From Cloeon dipterum (lineage: Eukaryota; Arthropoda; Insecta; Ephemeroptera; Baetidae): DNA of 64,000 nt. Below are positions 51,008 to 64,000 of the stretch, one piece after another. The stretch lies in contig NC_088789.1 in NCBI RefSeq assembly GCF_949628265.1, positions 21,321,883 to 21,385,882 on the forward strand. The letters run 5' to 3'. The notes under the pieces are model-generated. The model saw only the letters and a list, made by a program, of their open reading frames with translations. It was not told the DNA's origin and made no database searches. Made by a program: the position numbers and the translations under genes. How positions within the stretch are numbered: the stretch's first letter is position 1; every line of letters begins with the position of its first letter.

Positions 51008-53501
51008 TCAGGGCTCGCTCCTCTTCATGCCTGTCACCTGTTCCCAGGGAGTTAGTTGGTAATTTGATCCCGGCTGGCGCGGTTTGTTCTCGTACCTCGA
51101 GTAAACCAACGTGTCCGACTTGCAGCTGAAAAGCGACCGAGGTTAGATTCAAGACCGCAAATTTAGACAAAAAGATTTGTGTCAAGGATGTTACTTTGTA
51201 AACTGACCTGCAAGTTTTTTCGTCAAAATAAAATCCCGTGCTGCACTCGCTGGCTTCCCGACACTTGCACTGGCAAGTTTGCATGTCCCACAGTTTCAGC
51301 TTGCTTTCCAGGTCGCATTTGTCTTTGTCATCCTTGTTCGTGCACACGCATCTGCAGGCCTTCTGGTTGTACTTTTGGAAAATGTTGCAGTCCTGTTAGC
51401 AAATAATGGTCAGAGAGGGTTTAATTTGCACATCTGCGTCACCTTTGCTTTGACTTTGCAAGTGCACTGGCAACCCAAGTGCTCCTCCACGTCGATCACC
51501 GTGCTTCTCTGGATATTCGACAGTTTTTCATTTTTCAAGTCAGTTTGGAGCACCTGAAAAGCAAGGTTTTAAGATAGTAAAAAGAAATAAATACACGCAA
51601 GAAATATATGAAATTTAAAATAAATATAAAATGGCCAAGCACTGCGCGGAAATTAATTCAAGATAATTAGTTATCATTGAAATTATAAAATAAAATGCAA
51701 AGGGTGGCGTATTGAGCCTGTAAATTTTTGTGAGGGAGGGTTGTTGGGAAAACACGATTTCCTCATTTGTGTCCTATTTTTTATTGTTGCACAGCAATTA
51801 GTAAAGCCGGACGTTTTCAACGGTCGCAGATTTATAATTCTCTGCAGCTAATACAAGGCTATGAAATTTTATTTTGAAGCTGATTAGGCCTATGAAGGGC
51901 CGAAACAGCTGCTGCTGTACATTACGAGAACGTGATTTTTACCTTTTCAAATTTTACTATTAGATGACCATCTTGAATTAATTTCCTGACAGAGAGCTTA
52001 GACATTCGTTAATTTTGAATTTCATCAAGACTTAATCTCACGTATTCTGTTCATTTCGATTTCTTACCCTGAAACTCCTCAACCTTGTGATGGTCGGCTC
52101 GCAAGTCAATAGAGGAGTGTTGCAGCAGCCGTTGCACCTCGGCAAGCGGATGCAATTAGGGAAGTAAATCGTAAAAGGGTTCGCCGTAGCATTGGGGTTG
52201 ATCAACGGGACGGTCGTGTTTTCGGGGATGCACTGAGCCTGTCTCGCTCTCTCGATTGCGTTTCCTTGAGGGCGGGAAAATGTTCATTTATTTTTAATTA
52301 AAATAAATTCGAAATTTACTTCTTCCTTCTGCAAAGTGTGCGGCTGGCTCATCCCCGTCAATCTGATCAACGCCGCTGAATCGAACTGTGAAAGAGAGAG
52401 TGTTAAACATGGAAATTACAATATTAAAATTATGAAAACGCACTTCCGATATCGCCAGCTCTGCCGTTTCTTATTGCAGGATTTCCGGGATCTACGTCAT
52501 AGAGTCCCGTCACGTTGACCAGTTCTTTATTTATGCTTCCAATTAGCGCCAGGAATTGAAACTCGTCGTCTATTTCGTTCATCTTTTTGTAGAAGTCCAG
52601 TGGCAACTCGTAGGGTTCCTCCTGTAAATTCGATTCATGTCATTGCTAACGTGCCTTGTATGAAAGTCGCACGGTAATTATGCAAATTATTCAGAGACAA
52701 TAAGCGTTGTGCAAGCTTAATGAAAAATAAATTCGTCATTGCAGGTCAAGTAAAAATAATTTAAATTATTTACACAGCTTGAAATGATTCAGCTCAATGG
52801 AGTTCGGATCAAAAAGGAATGCAAATTTCAAAACTTTCCCTCATTGAGGATATTTGCTAAAACCGCAACTTGACCGAGACAGCGTGATACAGGGAAAGGT
52901 GATACTATGGAATTCTTTCGAGAGCGTGTGTCTGAATCACAAATAAAGAATTTTCTATAATGCGTGAAAAAAATAAAAAGCGCTTAAGGGGTTTAGTCAA
53001 GTTGTTGAAATTCAGCCTATTTTCTGCAGTGACACTGAAACGTGTTTATTGGCTTGTTTGTTCCTAAGGCTGAATTAAATTAAATAGATTTATCTCGAAG
53101 GGCGAAAGGGCACGAATCCTGCTCTTTAATCCAGGAATGAGGAAGCGTGAACTCTATTGATTTGCCGGTTCATCTTCGAGACAAGCGTTTTTTATATAAA
53201 AACAGTTAGAAAACAGATAATCGTAATTTGTACAACAGGCCTATCTAAATTGAATTCTGATAAAACAAAATAAATATTATATTACCTCATCTGGAAAACT
53301 CGGCTGCTCCGGTTCCCTGTTCTGCAAGGTTTGGCGCTTTTCGGCATGGCCGCAGGTCGCACACGGGCCCTTCACGCTCGGCCTCCGGTTCGGCCGCCTT
53401 GCCTTGGAGCCCCCGGGAAAGATAATGGGGTCATCAGCGGCCAAAATGCACGCGGCCAGGCTGCCGAGCACAAAAATCACACACAATACAGCACTCCTCA
53501 T
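51008..53501 (-). CDS. Pvf: PDGF/VEGF-like growth factor, paralog A
   Basis: A secreted cystine-knot ligand, presumably for a PVR-type receptor tyrosine kinase. Seven minus-strand exons join in frame (356 aa): 53501-53286, 52621-52444, 52385-52320, 52264-52068, 51553-51443, 51392-51208 and 51125-51008. Intron phases are 0,1,1,0,0,2. Residues 1-21 form a signal peptide. The growth-factor domain has eight cysteines at 165, 191, 197, 200, 201, 208, 247 and 249, nearly the VEGF-A spacing, with motif PNCIRLPRCNGCC. NxT sites lie at 169 and 178. The tail has VEGF-C-like CxCxC units (269-273, 296-300) and a final CSC (317-319). A basic KARRPNRR segment near 33-40 could be a processing site. This is the upstream member, in minus-strand reading, of a tandem pair with 55,888-57,435. 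Confidence 0.93.
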
Positions 53502-53616
53502 TTTCGCGAAAGGTCGAGCGCACGCGTCTGCTCCGCGTGCCCGTCGTGCTGAATGTGAGAAGGAAATCCCTCCTGAACAATCGTAACACTAAATCTTGCG
53601 CAAGACGAACACAGCA

Positions 53617-53623
53617 TTTTATA
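53617..53623 (-). promoter_or_regulatory. TATA box of growth-factor paralog A
   Basis: TATAAAA on the minus strand lies about 115 bp upstream of the start codon. This would place transcription start near 53,590 and give a short 5' UTR of about 90 nt. Confidence 0.6.
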
Positions 53624-53639
53624 TTCCCAATACAACGAA

Positions 53640-55800
53640 CGACGAATTAGTCATTGCGACTGGAGGGCAGCGAACACGCCGAGTGCCACCTAGCGCGAGC
53701 CTCGGTGGTCATTTAATTGTGCTCAGCAGCGTCCGGCACGCATTTAAATTAGAGAAAAACACGGCGCCGACACTCCTCGCATCTTATATGGCGCGTCTCC
53801 GTTTTTATCTTTGGAAAAAAAATACGAGATGATAATTTTTTATATCTAAATGCTTTGAAACGATCTCGAGAATCACAAATTTCGAGATTTAGTTGGACCG
53901 GAGGTTGTAGGAATTTCTTCGCCGCTAGAGAGTCGACCTTGAGGATTCCCTCTACCTGCGGAGACGACCTTAGCATACGGGAGAAAGGGCGCAGTCGCAA
54001 CACTTCATAAATCATATGGACCCTGAATTACGTATTTGTTATGCGCACTGCAATGTGCACGTAGGCGTATGTTTATTGTTGAGAGTGGCACTGGCACTCG
54101 GTGAATCCCAGACGTAATAGAGGAAAAGTATGCAGGTGTGTTATTGATGGGTTGTGATTTATCTCGAGTTTTTCTGCAAACAGCAAATAAAGCTTTGTTT
54201 TTAAAACAGCGAAGCAGGGCAACCAAACTAAACAACTAAAGATAAAGCCAATCCGCGCAGGCTGTGATGGTTTTATTTCGCACTTTATTGCTATCTATTT
54301 CTACACCACGCAATTCAAGCTTTGATCCTTTTATCTGCGACTGACTTGGAACTCTAAATTACATTTAAAAACGATAAGATAATTTGCCTAAAATGTCAAT
54401 ATTGAGGAGAATATTAAACAGATGCGAATTATAGTCCCTATATATTTTGTTCTATTTGATTGTCGCTTTAGAATAGTACAGAAAAAATTTTAAAAACTTG
54501 ATTTATTTTTCTTGCTGTCATTTTGCTTTGAATTCAATCTCAACCTAAGGAAGACAAATATTTTTAAACTTCGCCATTTTGTTCTTCTAAAAATATTAAT
54601 TTTGTTTCCCAACAGACTGTCAGGCAGTTGGCAAAACATAAACGTCCCGCTGGTTGCATACATCTCACAAGGAACAAAGCGATGAAACGTTATTTCAACT
54701 TATTAATCCTTTTCCAGTTTTATTCATAAGTGCTGTACATTGGCAGTATTCTGAACAATTTTTGAGCTTCTTTGTGTTTACCTACAAAGAACTACTCTCT
54801 TTAATTTTGAGAACTATAGCAGATATATCTGAACTTCTGCGACATTGTTTTAGAAATAAACACATCAGGTTTTCTGCATTCGACTGAAATTTTCCATTCT
54901 TAAAATACGAATCTAAAAATAATGTGGTATGTTCTCATGAGAACAATGGATGAGTCACGGAGGAATTGCAATTGACGGCAAGTCGCTGAAATCGGAAATA
55001 CCGAACTGGAATAATTTTAAGCTCAACGTGCACATATATGGTAGGCCACGTCAGTGTCGCTTACTTTGTCATTTTTTTAGCAACACGCGTGTTTATTCTT
55101 AAATTTAGCCGACATATCAAATACAAGTCTTAACAAATACTGACATCATATCAGAGTAAAAACATTAATCTAATTTATTTCCTAATTAACTAAATTTAAT
55201 TAATGATTAATATTGCGCATATTTATGATGACTAGGTGGAAAACAATTTTAGGGCTTTAAAATGATGTTTAAATTACAATTTTACCTGCAAAGGAATTTA
55301 AGGAGTAAAGTCCCGACCAGTACCATAATAATTTCTTAATGTGTTAAATAGGATAGTAAAATCTCTAGATGAAATGATTTTTTCCAAGATTGTACGGCCA
55401 GAATATTGAATTAAAAATAAAAAATATTAAGTAGGAATTCCAATATTTTTGGTATGAATCGCCTGTACTGGAAAGAACTTAAAAACATTTTTTAAATTAG
55501 GCAACAGTTTTGCACGCACGTTGCGCTGGTTGCATATACTTACATCCGTTATACAGTGCTGAACACAAATTAAAAATTGTTTCCTATTCCTGTTTGAATG
55601 AGCAGCTATGAATGGTTGCTGATAAGTCTTTTTATATCAAAATAGCGGAAATTATTACAAATAGTGTCGATTCTAACAATTAATATCAATGAAACCATTT
55701 TTAATTGACTTATTCTTTCTCTCACCAGATAATTCTATTGTGTTTAGTTCGAAGTGAATTATTCTGACTGGGTTTTCTTGTCACACATATGATTTATCTG
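53640..55800. other. intergenic stretch between the two growth-factor paralogs
   Basis: No gene is supported. The first 600 bp beside the promoter are of even composition and the rest is AT-rich. No transposon ends were found. Confidence 0.5.
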
Positions 55801-55812
55801 TTTTTAATTATC

Positions 55813-55818
55813 TTTATT
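55813..55818 (-). terminator. polyadenylation signal of growth-factor paralog B
   Basis: AATAAA on the minus strand lies about 70 bp after the stop codon (55,888-55,890). Confidence 0.6.
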
Positions 55819-55887
55819 GGTTGATAATAAGTAATAGTATATTTATCCGAAGAATAAAACTCTACGAGTCGTCTTCCTGGCTAACAT

Positions 55888-57435
55888 TCAGCGATTTCTT
55901 CGGTTCTTCACACAGCTGAAATAGATGCTTCCATTAGTGTATTACTTACATGAGAAATATAAAAGAAAAGCTGAACATATCAGATTTTTTGGGTTGGTTA
56001 AAAAGTATCATTCAAACCTGCAGGTTTCTTCATCGAAAGAGAATCCTGTGCTGCACTCTCTAGTTTCGCGGCACTGACACATGCAAGTGTTTGAATTCCA
56101 TTTTTTTATAGTGGAATTATAGCAATTTCGCTTCTTCTCGATATCTTTGCACTTGCATGCGCAACCTTCATGCTTTTGCAAGGGTGTACAATGCTGAAAA
56201 AAATTAGTAAAAAGAATAATCATTTCATATTAAATATGTATATATATGTAAGCTCACTTCTTTCTTTATCCTGCAGTCACATGTGCAACTCAGATGCTCT
56301 TCTAATTCCACTGTCATTAGGAATGCTAAATCTCGATTGAAAGGATCGATTGTATGAACCTAGCACATTCAATAAATATCCAAATAGTGTAATTTTCGTT
56401 CAAAATCAAACTTACGTCAAATTTTCTGATTGCGGAAATCGTTGGTTCACACTGTAGGAGGGAATGCTTGCAGCATCCATTACACTGCTGCAACCTCACA
56501 CAGCTCGGATGATAGTCGACGTTGTGCTTTTGCTTTTTCATTGGTACTACCGGAACCGTCATGTTCACAAGTATACAATCATCCCGTTGAAGGGTTTTCC
56601 ATGGATCTCGAAAATCTGTGTTTTAGTTAAATGAAAGAAAATATTTTAGGTTCTTTTTTCTATTGAAGTTGGTTTTTAAATGTAGATTCCTATTTTCAAT
56701 GCTTGCTTACCCTTTTTCTTTCGTGGAATAGAGTGGAATAAGTGTACATCGTTCTCATCATCATCATCATCGTCACCGATTCTTTGTTTTACTGCTGCAA
56801 TTTATTATGTTTGTTTATTTTCACTTAAAAACATACATATTATGTTTTTGTCAATTGTCACACAAAAATGACATGTCAAGAGATAAAAAAGTGAGAAAGG
56901 GCACCACTTGCTTCTGGCATACACCATGTTAAAACTTTACTCTGTGAAGAGCAAAGCCTAAGTGGGCCCAATTTAATTATTTCATGCAAAGATTTTCCAG
57001 TATACAATTAAATTTACTTTGAAGCGGCTGGTCGATTCCATCTCCGCTCGCTTCATTTTCTGAATCATAATCAAAAACATCCGGTTTGTTTCTAAACATG
57101 TTTAGGAACTGATCTCTAGTTTTGACTTTGCTCATCTCTTCATAAAATTGCGCGATCTTTTCGTCTTCATCGTCCTGAAATCACCACAATATATGCGAGA
57201 CAGAATATCAGCCGCACTTTTAAATAAACATTGCAATAAAGATTTTTGTTTTATATTCTACCTGAAAATTGGACGCGATATTTCTCTGGTTGTGAAGGAC
57301 GCCCAAGAGGCTTCGTCCGCCTCTATGATTTGCAACCTGGACATCTGGCTTCTTTTTTCCTTGCTGCACCGTCTTTGTGCCGCTGACGGCCCAAATAAGC
57401 AAGAAAAGCACGCACACTTTCCTCATGCTGAACAT
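55888..57435 (-). CDS. Pvf: PDGF/VEGF-like growth factor, paralog B
   Basis: This is the second secreted ligand of the pair. Seven exons join in frame (306 aa): 57435-57262, 57174-57018, 56794-56711, 56615-56416, 56359-56258, 56193-56018 and 55915-55888. Intron phases match paralog A exactly (0,1,1,0,0,2). Residues 1-19 form a signal peptide. The eight knot cysteines are at 152, 177, 183, 186, 187, 194, 230 and 232, with PSCVRLQQCNGCC. Exon 3 encodes six consecutive Asp followed by PRKKK, a likely proprotein-convertase site just before the growth-factor domain. The tail keeps CxCxC (250-254, 276-280) and CSC (297-299) but ends after a short basic tail, whereas paralog A has about 38 more residues. 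Exon 3 could also start at 56,791 with one residue fewer. Both sequences are diverged, so the duplication is not recent. Confidence 0.92.
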
Positions 57436-57510
57436 TTTTCTTCCGGCCCTTACTGAGTCTATCGTGATAAGAGCCTCCAAGAAATGGATGAGAATCGTGT
57501 CTAGGTTTGA

Positions 57511-57518
57511 CTTTTATA
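57511..57518 (-). promoter_or_regulatory. TATA box of growth-factor paralog B
   Basis: TATAAAAG on the minus strand lies about 76 bp upstream of the start codon, close to the arrangement seen for paralog A. The chosen ATG at 57,435 is the first in frame downstream of it. Confidence 0.65.
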
Positions 57519-57549
57519 CTCGTGTGGGATTACTCATTTTGTGGTTAAA

Positions 57550-58237
57550 AGCAAGTTCCTCTAAACGCTGAAAGTTTGCGATAGCGGAAAGAACGATAAT
57601 TTAAATCGCAAAAATGCAAAATAAATTTTATTGATTGGTAAAACACCGTTCAAAAAATTATTACATTTGAGTAGAAACAAGAATTACTCTGGCTAAGTTT
57701 TGAAATTTGATCGAAAATCCGCCCTTGCATTTTATTATTATTAGCAATGAAAATTTAAAGACAAAGTAGGAAAGCTGCTGAGCAAATTACACTTGTTATT
57801 GCAACCACAAGATCCTGCTACATTTTTGCAGGATATTCGTCACTGAAAAGAGTGTCTTCTTTATAAAGTGTCTGCATATTGTGTAACTGTAATTATTGGC
57901 GCTAATAATGAAATATCCTGTGGATCCACAGCAGCGCACCAAAGGGGTAAAATTCATTCGGAAATTCTACTCGAAACAAATACAAATTTTATTTTAATTT
58001 GATAAAGTATGAGGGCCGTATACTTTACGACCTCGCAGTCGCAACATCGATGAGCCTCCAAATACTTAAAAACAGTCGGCCTTGATCTTCAAGAATTAAG
58101 TAGGAGCAAAAGTCAAAAGTTAAATCACGTCAACCACCCGAATCCTAATTTTGATTCTAGCTATTTTATTTGAGAAATTGGGGGAGGTCCAGAGCAATTC
58201 ATTTTTTTTAATTATATCAGGCTACCTAGAAGCATAG
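57550..58237. other. intergenic stretch upstream of paralog B
   Basis: No gene is supported. AT-rich sequence without recognisable repeats other than the family B copy that follows. Confidence 0.5.
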
Positions 58238-58497
58238 ATGGCAAAAGGTGGTTAGTTGAGCACCTCGAAATTCTCGAATAGCTGGGAATTGCTGGTTTCC
58301 GCATCTTCCCAGCTGTTTTTAGGGACTAAGTCTAGCGTTTCAATCCATGACCTTGTTGCGGGGAAAACCACATTGGGCCCAAGTTCCTCTGCGGCCGCTC
58401 GGGCCCCATGTTATCCGCTCGGCGGTGTTATTGGGATTTACGGCGAGTAAATAACCCATGGATTCACGGGATGTGCTGAGCAAAGGTTAAAAAATAA
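58238..58497 (+). repeat. repeat family B, copy 4
   Basis: The unit starts GATGGCAAAAGGTGGTTAG, like copy 1 at 31,138, and carries the core TTGGGCCCAAGTTCCTCTGC and CCGCTCGGGCCCCA. It ends GCTGAGCAAAGGTTAAAAAA. It is about 40 bp shorter than copy 1 because of internal deletions. Its presence 27 kb from the cluster shows the family is dispersed. Confidence 0.82.
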
Positions 58498-59971
58498 TTT
58501 GCAATTTTGCAAAAAAAAAACAATAAATTGATAAAACACAACGCGTGAATTATTTATGCGATCATATAATGCAAATTATAATTTCCGAGTTTTTTCATAT
58601 TACAAATAAATTTGTAAGTATCAAAATTCGAATTTGCTCGCATTATTTACTATTATGGAGAATACATTCTCATGCAACACAATGTGTATGTCATACCAAT
58701 ATGAGAAATTCTAACATCTAGGAAATTTTTTCTGAACATATCCAGCAAGAACTGGAATAATAATAAATTTTAACATTAATACCAGCACCTAAACTAGTAC
58801 GGACTATTTAGGGTGATTGCGAAACGCAATTAAAAAGAATATGATAATCGAATTTACGCACTTAATGCCTTTCTCGGCCTTGTTGCGTCCGGTTTTATGT
58901 TTTTATATCTAAAATATCCTTGAAAATCTAGTGTAGATTCTAAAAATAAATTATATTCAGGACAAAAGAGAAACCTCAGTACAGCAAAAAAATTAAATGA
59001 ATGAAAATGTTTCGCATAATATTCCTCATTTCGCTAAAAATAAATGTCAACAAACAACCCGTCCTCATTTCACATTTAATGTCATGGCGAGTACAGCTAT
59101 TTTTGTACAATTTATAGTTTCCCTGAAAAACGCACGCCTTCAGTCCTATTCTGAATCAAATCTGCATGATGGCTCGTTGCTGTGAATAGCAAGTAAGGGA
59201 CAATAAACCGCACGGTCGGTAAAACAGCTCGGCCGACTGTGTGCGGTTTTCGTCTTGCGTACCCAGACACCTGGACCACGACATATAGCGAGCCCCTTAG
59301 ACGTGACGAGATGCTTTACATAGTTAGGTAAACCTGTTAACTAATGAAGTCGGTTGATCCTCTCATTCACCTCCTTTTTTGTCACTGCAGCAGGAGAAAT
59401 TTCATATAAAAAAAACATATGATCACCACTAGGTCTGAGTTATTTTTGTCGTCGTCGGCTGAACTTAAATTAATATTAATGCAACTTTGTATAGAGTGAA
59501 AGCTCTTATGTCTACAGATGCTGTGTGTGTAGTTCTGAACTTTGATAGCTCTGAAATATTCCACATCGCTTTCTGGATAAAGCGAGCCAATGGAGCTAAG
59601 AAATTGTTTTCCGGCTTCTCTATTGCGGAGCGCAGTTTATCTATGCAGCTTGGATCAAATGTCACCTAAACAGAGGAAGCCGCGCGCTCGTCGCTCTCTA
59701 GTCCCACATTTTCTCCGATTGGATGTTTTCTGCGAATCAATTTTATCTTAGCCCGATTAACGACTCAGATATTGCAAAATTCCCGATTTCGAGCGATCGA
59801 TCGCAGCGGGTAAAATCTTTTGCTCTTTATTGCGCCTCGATTTCGCTTTTGCACGTGATAGTCCGACCCACTGCCCCTCCTCTGAGGACACCATCCAGAA
59901 GCTGAAAGACGAGCCTTTTGGTCTTTGGCCAGTTGGTCACGTCTACCACAAGGGTAAACACGTCCGATATC
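58498..59971. other. intergenic stretch and vermilion promoter region
   Basis: No gene is supported before the vermilion start codon. A GC-rich imperfect hairpin lies at 59,207-59,247. The last 300 bp before 59,972 are of even composition and include a CGATCGATCG palindrome near 59,795. No TATA box is evident, so the start site is not defined. Confidence 0.45.
59207..59247. repeat. imperfect hairpin
   Basis: ACCGCACGGTCGG (59,207-59,219) pairs with CCGACTGTGTGCGGT (59,233-59,247) apart from a two-base bulge. It lies about 730 bp upstream of vermilion. No function is evident. Confidence 0.6.
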
Positions 59972-63349
<3,378 letters not shown>

Positions 63350-64000
63350 GTACGTTCAATTATAATTATTACTTTATGCAAAACGAGATAATTATTCCGC
63401 GGTAATTATCAGGTAGTTGGAATTGGAAAAATTAATTGAGAATTATTTTCTTCATCTTAACCTCAATTTTCATGCTTAGAAAGAAGCGGCATTTAAATAA
63501 GGGCAATTTGAATTGCATGAAAATTTCCTCATCTAACAATCATTGAATGCAAAAGCTGCACACCGATAATTTACGGCCGTCAGATTGGTTTTCTTTTGAT
63601 TTTTTGTATGTATTAAATATAGCTTTTCAGGATGGTTTGACGCGCGACTCGTGATAAAAAGGAACAAGTTTACTGTAACATTGTTGCATAAATAATCGCA
63701 AAGTGGTATATAATTAATTTTAATTACACTTTTCCCAAGACGAGTGAAACATTTTCACTTGCCATACAAGTAATTGTTAATAATTTATTGGATGAGTCGA
63801 GATGGATGCCAGTTTGAATTTTGCTTGTCATCCCCTATCTACGTACATGCAAATTAATTCACGGAATGGATGCTTAATGAAGGTTTCGTAATTTTTTTAT
63901 GCGTAGCACATATTTTTAGTGAAAAAAGCTTGAAAAGCAACAATGCATTTTTGTCAAATTTTACGCCGAAAAGTTCATAGTGTGCGCCACAAATGACAGA
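63350..64000 (+). other. vermilion intron 6, incomplete
   Basis: A GTACGT donor follows exon 6. No continuation of the dioxygenase is recognisable to the window edge. An acceptor-like TTTTCAG near 63,630 leads into a frame that stops after six codons, so it is not the next exon. Confidence 0.7.

Overview
This window looks like animal nuclear DNA, most likely from an insect. The genes have many short exons with canonical GT/AG splice sites and several introns of only 52-70 bp. The four recognisable genes are typical arthropod/metazoan families, and the intergenic DNA carries small inverted-repeat DNA transposons. Base composition is AT-rich, with frequent blocks of more balanced composition. 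The species cannot be fixed from the sequence alone.

Layout. Positions 1 to about 45,200 hold no protein-coding gene that I can recognise. The stretch alternates AT-rich runs with GC-balanced islands that have stops in every frame. It carries microsatellites, one tRNA-like gene (12,382-12,452), three copies of a TTAA-flanked MITE (10.65, 20.69 and 40.33 kb) plus an old inverted relic, a cluster of a second repeat family (31.1-32.8 kb), a foldback element (33.4-33.8 kb) and a CAGCCGCC-rich patch (44.2-44.5 kb). It could be intergenic regulatory DNA or giant introns of a gene whose exons I do not see.

Positions 45,469-63,349 are gene-dense. (1) A ubinuclein/yemanuclein gene lies on the plus strand (11 coding exons, 719 aa by my model) and encodes a histone H3.3 chaperone subunit that works with HIRA. 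(2) and (3) Two tandem PDGF/VEGF-like growth factor genes lie on the minus strand (356 and 306 aa), each with seven coding exons and identical intron phases, so they are a clear tandem duplication. Both have a signal peptide, the eight-cysteine cystine-knot spacing and a VEGF-C-like CXCXC tail. (4) The 5' part of vermilion (tryptophan 2,3-dioxygenase) lies on the plus strand: six coding exons, 232 residues, running off the right edge.

A textbook hAT-type MITE with GATATC-rich interior and an exact 8-bp target duplication lies between the convergent ubinuclein and first growth-factor genes. The four genes do not form a pathway. The two growth factors are the only functionally linked pair and presumably act on a PVR-type receptor tyrosine kinase. 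I found no clearly unprecedented system. The most notable items are the duplicated growth-factor pair, the mobile-element families with visible boundaries, an unusual tRNA-like gene and the 45-kb gene-poor region.
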